Below, in pieces: positions 42,821-51,804 of a stretch of 64,000 nucleotides of DNA. The notes beneath the pieces were generated by a model that was not told the origin of the DNA, searched no databases, and saw nothing but the letters and a program-made list of their open reading frames with translations. The DNA is from Streptomyces cavernae (GTDB lineage Bacteria; Actinomycetota; Actinomycetes; Streptomycetales; Streptomycetaceae). The stretch is from positions 186,001 to 250,000 of the forward strand of contig NZ_RPDJ01000017.1 of NCBI RefSeq assembly GCF_004023625.1, read 5' to 3'. The translations under genes and the position numbers were made by a program. Within the stretch, counting starts at the first letter, position 1; the number at the start of each line of letters is the position of its first letter.

Positions 42821-44826
42821 CAATGCCTCTTGAAGAGGGCAGGTTCGCCGTTGACGTACCGGCCCAGCGCGGTGAGCGGGAACACCTGTCGGTAGAGGTG
42901 GTAGTTGATCGAGAAGTCCCACGGGAAGCCCGTACCGGTGAAGTACGGCTCGTCCCAGGAACCGTCCTCCCGCTGGGTGCGGGCCAGCCAGGTGATACCG
43001 CGCTCGACGGACTTGGCGTCGCCCTCGTCCGCCGCGAGGAGCGCGAGCAGCGCCCATGCCGTCTGGGAGGCCGTGGAGGCGCCCCGGCCGCTCCACTCGC
43101 CGGCGTAGCGGTAGGAGCGCAGATCCTCGCCCCAGCCGCCGTCGTCGTTCTGCACACGCTCCAGCCAGGCCACCGCCCGGCGGATCGCGGGGTGCGCGGC
43201 CGGGAGTCCGGCGGCGACCAGTGCGGGGACCACCGACCCGGTTCCGTAGACGTAGTTGACGCCCCAGCGGCCGAACCAGCAGCCGTCCGGCTCCTGTTCG
43301 GCCAGCAGCCATTCGATGCCCCGCCGGGTGCGCGGGTCGTGGGCCAGCCCCTCGACGGCGAGCATCTCCACGACATGCGCGGTGACATCGGCGGACGGCG
43401 GGTCGATCACCTCCCCGAAGTCGCAGAACGGCAGCCGGTTGGGGAACGGGCTGGTGTTGTCGACGTCGAAGGCGCCCCAGGCGCCGTTCTTCGACTGCAT
43501 GCCGAGGTTCCAGCGCACCCCGCGCCCGACCGCGTGGTCCACCCGCCGTGGGTCGTGGTGCTTGACACGGCGCAGCGCGAGGACGACCTCGGCGGTGTCG
43601 TCGATGTCGGGGTAGTTGTCGTTGTGGAACTCGAACGCCCAGCCACCCGGCGGCAGTTGTGGTCTGCGCACGCTCCAGTCGCCGGGCCGCACGATCTGTT
43701 CGCCGAGCATCCAGTCGGCGGCCTTCACCAGTTGCGGATGGTCCGCGGGCAGGCCCGCGTCGGCGAGCGCGATGGTGGCGAGGCAGGTGTCCCACACCGG
43801 GGACTGGCAGGCCTCGATCATCCGGGCGCCGTCCGCACGCCACACCGCGTACCGGTCGAGCGACGCCAGCCCCTCCCGCATCACCGGGTGCTCGAGGTCG
43901 TAGCCGAGCAGGTGCAGCGCGATCAGCGAGTACACCGCGGGCGGCTGGATGCCGCCCCAGCAGCCGTCGTTCTCCTGCCGCTCGATGATCCAGCGGGCGG
44001 CGCTGTTCATCGCCGCCTTGCGCAGCCGACGCGGCGCGACCCTGCGGTACAGGTGCAGCGCCTTGTCCAGGCGCTGGAAGACCCCGTCCCAACTCGTGGC
44101 CGGGGCAAGGGGCTTCACGGGGTTCGGGTCGTCCGGGTCGGTGTGCAGCTCGTCGAGCGGGAACGGTGCGGGGCGCACCGGGCGCTTCGCGGAGACGATG
44201 GTCAGCGGCACGATGGTCTGCCGGGCCCAGCATCCGAAGTCGTAGATGTTGAGCGGCACCCACGGCGGGAAGTAGATGAGCTCAGGCGGGAGTTCGGGCA
44301 GGTCCTCCCATTTCCACCAGCCGAACAGGGAGAGCCAGATCCGGGTGAAGACCCGCGCCGCGGCGATGCCGCCCTGTTCGCGGATCCACGCGGACGCCTT
44401 CGCCATGTGCGGCTCGTCCGGCGCGTCACCGGCGAGCCGCAGGGCGACGTACGCCTCGACGGTGGTGGAGAGTTCACCGGGTCCGCCGTGGAAGGTGACC
44501 CAGGTGCCGTCCTCGCGCTGCTCGCCGCGGATGAACAGGGCGGCGGCGCGGGTGGTCTTCTCGTCGCGGATCCCCAGGAACTGACGGAGCAGCAGGTCCT
44601 CGGCGTCCATGGTGACGTTGGTCTCCAGGTCGCCCTTCCACCAGCCCTGGGCATCCTGCCGCGCGAGCAGGAAGTCGGTGGCGCGCTGTATCGCGCGCGC
44701 GGCGGCGTCTCGGGTCTCGACCGTCCCCGCCGCCCGGGGAGTCGGATCGGTGTTCTCACTCGGTTCGCTGGCCGAGGCAGCGCGGGGCGGCAGTGCCCCG
44801 GTGCTTCCGTCGGTCGTCGCTGTCAT
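42820..44826 (-). CDS. shc: Squalene-hopene cyclase
   Basis: A 668-aa membrane-associated triterpene cyclase turning squalene into hopene and hopanol. The catalytic DxDD is in YPDIDDTAEVVLAL (about residue 405). Several QW repeats are visible (QDAQGWWKGDLET, QENDGCWGG, QEPDGCWFGRWG, QNDDGGWGED, QREDGSWDEP). The ATG at 44826 follows GGGGAAGCC; an upstream ATG at 44850 has no such site. The first 40 residues are disordered. Central gene of the operon. Confidence 0.97.
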   Translation of the reverse strand: MTATTDGSTGALPPRAASASEPSENTDPTPRAAGTVETRDAAARAIQRATDFLLARQDAQGWWKGDLETNVTMDAEDLLLRQFLGIRDEKTTRAAALFIRGEQREDGTWVTFHGGPGELSTTVEAYVALRLAGDAPDEPHMAKASAWIREQGGIAAARVFTRIWLSLFGWWKWEDLPELPPELIYFPPWVPLNIYDFGCWARQTIVPLTIVSAKRPVRPAPFPLDELHTDPDDPNPVKPLAPATSWDGVFQRLDKALHLYRRVAPRRLRKAAMNSAARWIIERQENDGCWGGIQPPAVYSLIALHLLGYDLEHPVMREGLASLDRYAVWRADGARMIEACQSPVWDTCLATIALADAGLPADHPQLVKAADWMLGEQIVRPGDWSVRRPQLPPGGWAFEFHNDNYPDIDDTAEVVLALRRVKHHDPRRVDHAVGRGVRWNLGMQSKNGAWGAFDVDNTSPFPNRLPFCDFGEVIDPPSADVTAHVVEMLAVEGLAHDPRTRRGIEWLLAEQEPDGCWFGRWGVNYVYGTGSVVPALVAAGLPAAHPAIRRAVAWLERVQNDDGGWGEDLRSYRYAGEWSGRGASTASQTAWALLALLAADEGDAKSVERGITWLARTQREDGSWDEPYFTGTGFPWDFSINYHLYRQVFPLTALGRYVNGEPALFKRH

Positions 44827-44977
44827 GGCTTCCCCTTCGTGCAGTGGCATGTCATCTGCTGTGGGTCCGCCGTCGGCCGGTGCCGTTCCACCGTGGGGGT
44901 AGCCCCTGCTCGAACGGAGTCGAGAGCTGGGGAAGCACCGGCCGGCGACTAAGCGAGGTTCGTCCGCCCGATGAAGG

Positions 44978-46051
44978 TCATCTCTTTCGTACGACGACGA
45001 AGTCGGCGAGTGCCACGAACCGTTCTCTGACCTGGGCCGGCATGGGAACGGCGTCCAGTGCCCCGAGAGCGATCGTGTGCTGACGACGGGCCTCCTGAGC
45101 GGTCCACTCGCGGCCGCCCGCCTCCTCGATGAGCGCCGCCCGGGCGGCGAACTCCGCTTCGGAGAAGTTCTCGAAGTCGCTGGCCTTGGCGTCCGCGGCG
45201 AGCAGTTCGCCGAGCCGCTCGGAGGCGGTTCCGCCCGCCGCGAGCGCGGCCACCACCGGCAGCGACTTCTTGCGCTGGCGCAGATCGCTCCAGGTCTGCT
45301 TGCCGGTGGCCACCGGGTCGCCCCAGATGCCCAGCAGGTCGTCCACGGCCTGGAAGGCGAGGCCGAGGTGGTAGCCGTACTTCTCCAGGGTGTCCGCGGT
45401 GTGGTCTTCGGCGCCGCCGAGCACCGCGCCGATGGAGGAGGCGCAGGCGAGCAGGGCGCCCGTCTTGTTGCCCTCCATCTCCAGGCACTCCTCGACGCTG
45501 ACCCGGTCGCGGTGCTCGTAGGAGATGTCCTGCGCCTGGCCGTCGATGAGGGCGCGGGTGGCGGTGGTCAGGCGCCGGGTGGCGCGGCCCGCCTCGACGG
45601 TGCCGAGCTCCAGCAGGATTTCGTTGGCCAGCGCGAAGAGGGCGTCGCCGACGAGGATGGCCTGCGCGGGGCCGTGCACCTTCCAGACGGTGTCGCGGTG
45701 GCGGCGCTGTTCGTCGCCGTCCATGAGGTCGTCGTGCAGGAGCGAGAAGTTGTGCACCAGTTCCACGGCGACCGCGCCGGGTACGCCCACCTCGGGGGCG
45801 CGGCCGGCGGCCTCGGCGGACAGCAGGGCGAGCGCGGGCCGCACGGCCTTGCCGCCGTCGCCCTCCGCGGGGTTGCCCTGGGCGTCGATCCAGCCGAAGT
45901 GATAGGCGGCGACGGTGTCCATGGGCGGCGCCAGACGGTCGATGGCGGCCCTAAGCACCGGGGTGGCCAGGGTCCGGCCGCGCTCCAGAAGCGCGGTCAC
46001 GTCCACCGCGGTCTCTCGAGCGGCCGTCGAGGCCGGGGGCACAGTGGGCAC
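44978..46051 (-). CDS. Polyprenyl diphosphate synthase (FPP/GGPP type)
   Basis: A 357-aa trans-prenyltransferase that condenses IPP with DMAPP or GPP. First Asp-rich motif LLHDDLMDGD (DDxxD), with Arg after it (DEQRRHRD); second region LAFQAVDDLLGIWGD carries DDLLG, a known actinobacterial variant of DDxxD. GTG at 46051 follows AGGAGAGAAA. In hopanoid operons it provides farnesyl diphosphate for HpnC/D. Lies 59 bases after hpnE. Confidence 0.93.
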   Translation of the reverse strand: MPTVPPASTAARETAVDVTALLERGRTLATPVLRAAIDRLAPPMDTVAAYHFGWIDAQGNPAEGDGGKAVRPALALLSAEAAGRAPEVGVPGAVAVELVHNFSLLHDDLMDGDEQRRHRDTVWKVHGPAQAILVGDALFALANEILLELGTVEAGRATRRLTTATRALIDGQAQDISYEHRDRVSVEECLEMEGNKTGALLACASSIGAVLGGAEDHTADTLEKYGYHLGLAFQAVDDLLGIWGDPVATGKQTWSDLRQRKKSLPVVAALAAGGTASERLGELLAADAKASDFENFSEAEFAARAALIEEAGGREWTAQEARRQHTIALGALDAVPMPAQVRERFVALADFVVVRKR

Positions 46052-46110
46052 TTTCTCTCCTCTTGTTGCGGTACCGGGAGTGCGGGGGCCCGATCCGGGC
46101 GCATCGATCC

Positions 46111-47562
46111 TCATGCCGCCTCCTCGAGAGCCTCGGAACCGGCGAAACCCTCGAAGGCTCCGCGGAGGTGGTCGCGGGACCGGCCGAGCGTGCTCAGCGC
46201 GGCGTCCGCCGCACCGACTCCGCTGCGGACCGCACTCTCCATGGTCGCGGGCCACCCGGTGGCGGTCCACGATCCGGCCAGGTAGAGGCCGGGTGCCTTG
46301 GTGCGCGCGCCGGGCCGCAGCCGCCCGACGCCGGGGGCGGGAGCGAACGTCGCCGTGCGCTCCCGGGTCACGAAGAAGTCCTTCACCCGCGCCCCGCGGG
46401 TGGCGGGCAGCAGCCTTTCCAGCTCGGGCAGATAGCGCTCGCGCAGTTCGGCGACGGGCTTGTCGATCTCGGCCCCCGCGGCCGACTGGGACAGGGCCAG
46501 GTACTGGCCGTCGCTCAGCCCGGAGGCCTCGGTGCGGTCGAAGACCCACTGCACGGGAGAGCCGAGCGCAGCGAAGAACGGGCGCCTGAGCACCGTGCGG
46601 TCGTAGACCACATGGACGTTGAGGATCGGTGCGGTGCCGATCTCGAGGAGCCGCTCGGGGGTGTCGAGGGCGCCCGCGGGCAGCAGGTCGTACGCCTCAC
46701 GCTGCGGTACGGCGAGGACGACCGCGTCCGCGTCGACGCTCCCGCCGGGCAGTTGGACCGACCAACGCCCGTTGTCGTGGAGGGAGACGGAGGTGACGCG
46801 GGTACGGACTTCGGTGCGCACACCCGCGGAGTCGAGCGCCTTGCGGGCCATCCGGTCGTGCAGTTCGCCCAGGGGTACCCGGGCCCACCCGATGTCGGCC
46901 GCGCCCGGGTCGGAGAGCAGCCCCGTCTTGAACACCATCGCGGCGAGCCCGAGCGAGGCGTCGCCGGCCACCGCGTTGAGGGTGGCGACCCCGACGAGGT
47001 CCCACAGTGCCTCGACGGCACGCGCCGACTGACCGTGTGCGGCCAGCCAGCTGCCGAAGTCCTGTGTGTCGAGAGCCGGATCGTCGAGGTCGAGGGCCTG
47101 GAGCGCCAGTGCGGCACGCCCCACCTTGGCACGCTCGACGAGCGAGAGATGCGGATAGGTGGCGAGGCTTCGCCCGAGATGCAGGGGCACGGGCAGTCGG
47201 TCGCGCCGGAGTCTGCCGAGTCTGCGCCCGGGCCGGCCCGCGGCGTCGAGGACCGGCACGTCGAGACGATCCTGCAGCGGGGCGAGCGCGGCCGCGTCGA
47301 TGCGGTCGAGGAACCACCGGTAGGCGGTGCAGCAGCGCAGGTACACATGCTGGCCGTTGTCGACGGTGAGCGTGCCGCGCTGGAAGGAGAAGGCGAGCCC
47401 GCCGAGCCTGGGCCGGCCTTCGAGCAGGGTGACGCGCACCCCGGCGTCGGCGAGCGCCAGCGCGGCGGTGACACCGGCGAGCCCCCCGCCGACGACCACG
47501 GCGGTGGCCCGTCCCGGATCGCCCGGTGCGTCCCCGTCCGGCTGTGTGGCGTCGGTGTTCAT
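46111..47562 (-). CDS. hpnE: Hydroxysqualene dehydroxylase
   Basis: A 483-aa FAD-dependent oxidoreductase of the phytoene-desaturase fold. HpnE reduces hydroxysqualene to squalene. The dinucleotide motif VVVGGGLAGVTAALALADAG is at about residue 21, followed by LLEGRPRLGGLAFSF and the late FAD contact GLYLAGSWTATGWPATMESAVRSG. ATG at 47562 follows GGGGAGGGCG. It completes the three-step HpnC-D-E squalene route, used instead of a single squalene synthase. Confidence 0.93.
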   Translation of the reverse strand: MNTDATQPDGDAPGDPGRATAVVVGGGLAGVTAALALADAGVRVTLLEGRPRLGGLAFSFQRGTLTVDNGQHVYLRCCTAYRWFLDRIDAAALAPLQDRLDVPVLDAAGRPGRRLGRLRRDRLPVPLHLGRSLATYPHLSLVERAKVGRAALALQALDLDDPALDTQDFGSWLAAHGQSARAVEALWDLVGVATLNAVAGDASLGLAAMVFKTGLLSDPGAADIGWARVPLGELHDRMARKALDSAGVRTEVRTRVTSVSLHDNGRWSVQLPGGSVDADAVVLAVPQREAYDLLPAGALDTPERLLEIGTAPILNVHVVYDRTVLRRPFFAALGSPVQWVFDRTEASGLSDGQYLALSQSAAGAEIDKPVAELRERYLPELERLLPATRGARVKDFFVTRERTATFAPAPGVGRLRPGARTKAPGLYLAGSWTATGWPATMESAVRSGVGAADAALSTLGRSRDHLRGAFEGFAGSEALEEAA

Positions 47563-47704
47563 ACGCCCTCCCCTGCGGCCTTGCCGAGGAGCGTGATCGA
47601 TGCGCGGCAGGCCGTTGAAGTCAGGGACGCAGCCCGGGAGCGGAGGGTTGCGTGCCACTTTCCACCGAGGGGTTCACCTTGGAACGGATTGACCGATTCC
47701 TCCA

Positions 47705-48655
47705 TCAGGCACGCCTCCTGACGACCCGCCGGGACACATGCCGGGCGTCGACGCCGGAGAGGCCACGCACGGCGACGTACGCCTTCTCGCGTCCGGGGAG
47801 CGAGACCCGGCCGCGCAACACCGCCTCGGGCTCGCGTTCGATGCGGTCGAGGAGCCGGCGGTAGATGCCGGCCATGGCCGCGACACAGGCGCCGCTGCGC
47901 CGGTCCAGCATGGGCAACAGCCGGTAGCCCTCGGCGAAAAGAGCGCGGGCCCGTCGCACTTCGAAGTGCACGAGGCCCGCGAAGTCGGAGCCCTCGGGTG
48001 GTTCCGGTCCTCCGAAACCGGCCGAGCAGCCGAATTTTGCGAGGTCGTCGGCGGGGAGATAGGTCCGCCCGCCCTGCGCGTCCTCACGGATGTCTCTGAG
48101 GATGTTGGTGAGTTGCAGGGCGATCCCCAGGGTGTCGGCGTACTCGGGGGCGCGTTCCGCGCCGCGCGCGCCCGGTTCGGTACCGAACACTCCGAGGGAG
48201 AGCCGGCCGATCGCGCCGGCCACGCACCGGCAGTACACCTTCAGGTCGTCCCAGGTCTCGTAGGCCTCGCCGCGCACGTCCATCAGGACGCCGTCGATGA
48301 GTTCGTCGAGCCCGTCGAGCGGGATGGGGAAGTGCGCGGCGGCGTGCGTCAGGGCGACCGCGACCGGGTCGGTGTCGTCCTCGTCGACCGAACGGGCGCG
48401 GACCCGGTCGAGCAGGGCCCGGGTGCTCTCGAGCCTGGCCGCCTTGACGTCCGCGTCGAGCGCGCCGTCACCGATGTCGTCGACGCGCCGCGAGAACGCG
48501 TAGAGCGCCGACATCGCGCGGCGCTTGGGCGTCGGCAGCAGCCTGATGCCGTACGCGAAGTTCCGTGCCTGCTGTCCGGTGACGGCCTCGCAATAGCTGT
48601 ACGCGGCGAGTACCGGTGCGGACACGTGTGATGGAGAGTCCACGGTCCGGATCAC
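47705..48655 (-). CDS. hpnD: Presqualene diphosphate synthase
   Basis: A 316-aa squalene/phytoene-synthase-fold enzyme that couples two farnesyl diphosphates into presqualene diphosphate. Asp-rich motifs SRRVDDIGDGAL and LTNILRDIREDAQGG are intact, followed by RTYLPADDL. GTG at 48655 overlaps the hpnC stop (GTGA). The order hpnC-hpnD-hpnE is standard. Confidence 0.93.
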   Translation of the reverse strand: MIRTVDSPSHVSAPVLAAYSYCEAVTGQQARNFAYGIRLLPTPKRRAMSALYAFSRRVDDIGDGALDADVKAARLESTRALLDRVRARSVDEDDTDPVAVALTHAAAHFPIPLDGLDELIDGVLMDVRGEAYETWDDLKVYCRCVAGAIGRLSLGVFGTEPGARGAERAPEYADTLGIALQLTNILRDIREDAQGGRTYLPADDLAKFGCSAGFGGPEPPEGSDFAGLVHFEVRRARALFAEGYRLLPMLDRRSGACVAAMAGIYRRLLDRIEREPEAVLRGRVSLPGREKAYVAVRGLSGVDARHVSRRVVRRRA

Positions 48656-49560
48656 CCCTCTCCTCGCAGAGTCACGCCCGCCTCGCGCAGCAATCGGAGC
48701 TTGCCGGGCTTGGGCGGGCCGGGAAGTACGTCGTATTCGGCGGCGGCGATCGCCTGGATCGCCGCCCTTCCCCCCGCCACGAACCCCGCAAGAAGCAGCC
48801 TCAGCCTGCCGTGGACGCTACCCACCAGGGGGGTGCCTTCATTCAGCAGGTCACGGGCGCGTTCTGCTTCGTATGCAACCAGCGCGCGCACCGATGCGCC
48901 TGCCGAGGAGGTGGCGAGATCCGCCTCTTGGACATGGAAGCGCTTCATGTCCGCGGCGGGCAGATAGATGCGGTCGCGGCCGAGGTCCTCGGCGACGTCC
49001 TGGAGGTGTTCGACGATCTGCAGCGCGGTACAGACGGCGTCGGAGCGGCGGACACGCTCGGGCGTCGAGGTGCCGGTGACGGCGAGGACCAGCCGGCCGA
49101 CGGGGTTGGCGGACAGTTCGCAGTAGGCGAGCAGGTCGTCGTAGGTCTCGTACCGCCGCACCAGCTGGTCCTGACGGTTCGCCGCGATCAGGGCGAGGAA
49201 GGGCTCGGGGGTGAGGCCGGCGCGGCGGACGGTGGATCCCAGTCTGCGCAGCAGCGGGTGACGAGGTGTCGGACCGGCCGGCTCGAACACCCTGCGGAGG
49301 TCGGTTTCGAAGGCGTCCAGAAGGACCAGCCGGTCCTCGGCCTCGTGGGGGGCGACACCGAGGAGACGAGCGTCGGCGCCACCGGGTGCGAGATCGCCGT
49401 CACCGATGTCGTCGACGAGACGGGCGAAGCCGTAGACGGCCATGAGGTCGGCGCGCCACGCCCTGGGCAGGAAGAACGGCGCCACCGGAAAGTTCTCGTC
49501 CGCGGCCTTGCCGAGCGTGGCGCGCTCCGGGTCGCCGGCGCGCGTCCCGGCTCCCGTCAC
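48652..49560 (-). CDS. hpnC: Hydroxysqualene synthase
   Basis: A 302-aa squalene-synthase-fold enzyme that turns presqualene diphosphate into hydroxysqualene. Asp-rich motifs ARLVDDIGDGDL and EHLQDVAEDLGRDRIYLP are present. The GTG start at 49560 overlaps the stop of a 21-codon upstream frame (see next entry), so the true N-terminus may lie there if a base was lost or gained; otherwise the two are translationally coupled. First gene of the hopanoid operon. Confidence 0.92.
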   Translation of the reverse strand: MTGAGTRAGDPERATLGKAADENFPVAPFFLPRAWRADLMAVYGFARLVDDIGDGDLAPGGADARLLGVAPHEAEDRLVLLDAFETDLRRVFEPAGPTPRHPLLRRLGSTVRRAGLTPEPFLALIAANRQDQLVRRYETYDDLLAYCELSANPVGRLVLAVTGTSTPERVRRSDAVCTALQIVEHLQDVAEDLGRDRIYLPAADMKRFHVQEADLATSSAGASVRALVAYEAERARDLLNEGTPLVGSVHGRLRLLLAGFVAGGRAAIQAIAAAEYDVLPGPPKPGKLRLLREAGVTLRGEG

Positions 49561-49622
49561 CGCTCGCTGCCCGGCGCGGGGACGGCTGAAGCGTCGGGGA
49601 GCTGGAGAGTATCCGTAGCCAT
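49558..49622 (-). CDS. 21-codon frame upstream of hpnC: leader peptide or frameshifted hpnC start
   Basis: ATG at 49622 opens MATDTLQLPDASAVPAPGSE plus one Arg, and stops at TGA that overlaps the hpnC GTG (GTGA). GGGAG lies about 11 bases before it, a better start context than the GTG has. Codon use looks coding. It either is a coupled leader or the original hpnC N-terminus shifted out of frame. Confidence 0.5.
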
Positions 49623-49908
49623 TGCCGTCACGTCTCCCGTTCTACACTGCCGACCCAACACATCCCATTTCGGACACGCCGCCCGGGCGTCGGCGGCGCG
49701 CGGCCGCCGTCGGAGGGCCCGGCGACCTGGTACACCGTGTGCCGATGCGCGGATTATCGCCCCACTTGCCGTGAATCGGCACCGGTACAGCTTACGTTGT
49801 ACAGCGCATGAGGGTTCGTCGAGGTGTCCTGGACATCACAACAACACACCGATTGGTCACAAGATTCCTGCGCCCGACCAGAGTTGGTCTTCCCTTTGCA
49901 CACGCGGA
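49623..49908. promoter_or_regulatory. Hopanoid operon promoter region
   Basis: About 290 bp without a gene. On the minus strand GATAAT (49753-49758) is the best -10-like hexamer, with only a weak -35. A direct repeat GTACAGC at 49785-49791 and 49799-49805, overlapping an inverted GTACA/TGTAC, is a possible regulator site. Confidence 0.4.
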
Positions 49909-49934
49909 GCCCCGCCGAACGGTTCCGGCGGGGC
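49909..49934 (-). terminator. Terminator of the ABC exporter operon
   Basis: GCCCCGCCG pairs with CGGCGGGGC around an eight-base loop, 15 bp beyond the stop of the exporter ATPase gene. Confidence 0.85.
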
Positions 49935-49948
49935 CCCGTCGCGGTGCT

Positions 49949-50782
49949 CTACCTGCCGGTGAACTTCTCGTACTCCTTGAGTACCTCCGCGGTGGGGCCG
50001 TCCATGCGCAGTTCCCCGCGCTCCAGCCACAGCACCCGGTCGCAGGTGTCCCGGATCGACTTGTTGTTGTGACTGACCAGGAACACCGTGCCGGCGTGCT
50101 TGCGCAGCTCGCGGATGCGGGCCTCGGAACGCTGCTGGAACGAGCGGTCGCCGGTGGCGAGCGCCTCGTCGATCATCAGGACGTCGTGGTCCTTGGCGGC
50201 GGCGATGGAGAAGCGGAGCCGGGCCGCCATGCCGGAGGAGTAGGTCCGCATCGGCAGGGTGATGAAGTCGCCCTTCTCGTTGATGCCGGAGAAGTCGACG
50301 ATCTCCTGGTAGCGCTCCCTGATCTGCTCCCGGGACATGCCCATCGCGAGCCCGCCCAATATGACGTTGCGTTCGCCCGTCAGATCGTTCATCAGGGCCG
50401 CGTTCACACCGAGCAGTGAGGGCTGGCCGTCGGTGTAGACGTGGCCCTCCTCGGCGGGCAGCAGTCCGGCGATGGCGCGCAGCAGGGTGGACTTGCCGGA
50501 GCCGTTGGAGCCGATCAGGCCGATGGCCTCGCCGCGGTAGGCGACGAAGGAGACACCGCGCACCGCGTGCACCTTGCGCACCCCGCGTGCCGAGTCGTCG
50601 GAGCCTCGCCTGAGGATGCGACTGAGGGCGGCGGTGGCGCTGCCCTTGCCGGTCTTGGCGCCGTTGACGCGGTAGACGATGTGCAGGTCGTCCGCGATGA
50701 CGGTGGGGATGCGGGAGCCGCCGTCCGCGGCGTCCGCCGTGTCCTCCACGTGCTTGGTGAGCCGGTCGTCCTGGTCAGCCAC
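49949..50782 (-). CDS. ABC exporter ATPase (TagH/Wzt-like)
   Basis: A 277-aa ATPase of the polysaccharide/teichoic-acid export class. Walker A GSNGSGKST, Q-loop region then LTGERNVILGGLAMG (typical of TagH, Wzt and RfbE), signature YSSGMAARLRFSIA, Walker B VLMIDEALATGD. It lacks the extra C-terminal carbohydrate-binding domain of O-antigen Wzt proteins. Overlaps the permease gene by 8 bases. Last gene of the seven-gene operon; probably exports the lipid-linked product of the enzymes encoded upstream. Confidence 0.93.
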   Translation of the reverse strand: MADQDDRLTKHVEDTADAADGGSRIPTVIADDLHIVYRVNGAKTGKGSATAALSRILRRGSDDSARGVRKVHAVRGVSFVAYRGEAIGLIGSNGSGKSTLLRAIAGLLPAEEGHVYTDGQPSLLGVNAALMNDLTGERNVILGGLAMGMSREQIRERYQEIVDFSGINEKGDFITLPMRTYSSGMAARLRFSIAAAKDHDVLMIDEALATGDRSFQQRSEARIRELRKHAGTVFLVSHNNKSIRDTCDRVLWLERGELRMDGPTAEVLKEYEKFTGR

Positions 50783-51704
50783 GGCCGTACCTCTCCTCCG
50801 CCTTCCAGAAGTAGACGAAGCCGCCGATCATCAGCAGCGCGGCCCAGCCGCCGGCCACCGCCCACACGTGCGGCGGCAGGTTCTCCGAGCCGTATCCGTC
50901 GATGAGTGCGAAGCGCATGAGGTCCATGTAGATCGCGGCCGGGTTCCACTGCAGGATGTCGGCGATCCACTTCGGGTGATCCGCCAGCATCACCGGGATC
51001 GAGAACATCACGCCGGACGCGTACATCCAGGTCCGCATCACGAACGGCATCAGCTGGGCGAGGTCCGGCGTCTTGGCGCCCATTCTGGCCATGATCAGCG
51101 CGAGGCCGGTGTTGAAGAGGAACTGCAGTACCAGCACCGGGAGGATCAGCACCCAGGACAGCTTCGGGTAGCTGCCGAAGGCGAGCGTCACCGCGAACAG
51201 CACGATCATCGAGAAGAGCAGCTGCTGGAGCTGCTGCAACGAGAACGAGATCGGCAGCGAGGCACGCGGGAAGTGCAGGGCGCGGACGAGGCCGAGATTG
51301 CTCGAGATCGCCCGGACCCCGGCCATCACCGAGCTCTGGGTGAATGTGAAGACGAACACACCCGTCACCAGGAACGGGATGTACACCTCGCGGGACATCC
51401 CGCGGTCCGCCTCCAGGATCAGGCCGAAGATCAGGAAGTACACGGCCGCGTTGAGCAGCGGAGTCGCCACCTGCCACAGCTGGCCGAGCTTGGCCTGGCT
51501 GTACTGGGCGGTGAGCTTGGCCTGGGAGAAGGCGAGGATGAAGTGCCGCCGTCCCCAGAGCTGACGGACGTACTCGACGAGTCCGGGCCGGGCACCGCTC
51601 ACGGCGAGCCCGTACTTGGCGGCCAGTTCCGCCGCGGAGAGCCCGTCATCGGGGGACGGTCGGTCGCTCAACGCGACTCGGCCATCGTGCGTTGTCTCAC
51701 TCAC
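50775..51704 (-). CDS. ABC exporter permease (TagG/Wzm-like)
   Basis: A 309-aa ABC2-type permease with about six helices after a cytoplasmic N-terminus of 60 residues. VRQLWGRRHFILAFSQAKLTAQYSQAKLGQLW is the amphipathic family opening and NPAAIYMDLMRFALIDGY the usual segment before the last helix. It partners the ATPase at 49949-50782 to move a glycan or glycolipid across the membrane. It begins 100 bases after the GT2 stop. Confidence 0.93.
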   Translation of the reverse strand: MSETTHDGRVALSDRPSPDDGLSAAELAAKYGLAVSGARPGLVEYVRQLWGRRHFILAFSQAKLTAQYSQAKLGQLWQVATPLLNAAVYFLIFGLILEADRGMSREVYIPFLVTGVFVFTFTQSSVMAGVRAISSNLGLVRALHFPRASLPISFSLQQLQQLLFSMIVLFAVTLAFGSYPKLSWVLILPVLVLQFLFNTGLALIMARMGAKTPDLAQLMPFVMRTWMYASGVMFSIPVMLADHPKWIADILQWNPAAIYMDLMRFALIDGYGSENLPPHVWAVAGGWAALLMIGGFVYFWKAEERYGRG

Positions 51705-51804
51705 AAGTGGAAAGCTTTCGTCCTCAAAGTGCGCAGCCTGGTCGGGCGTAGGCGTCGAGCCAGGGACCGGGGTACGGACCCGATGCTCTCAGATACCGAG
51801 CTTG

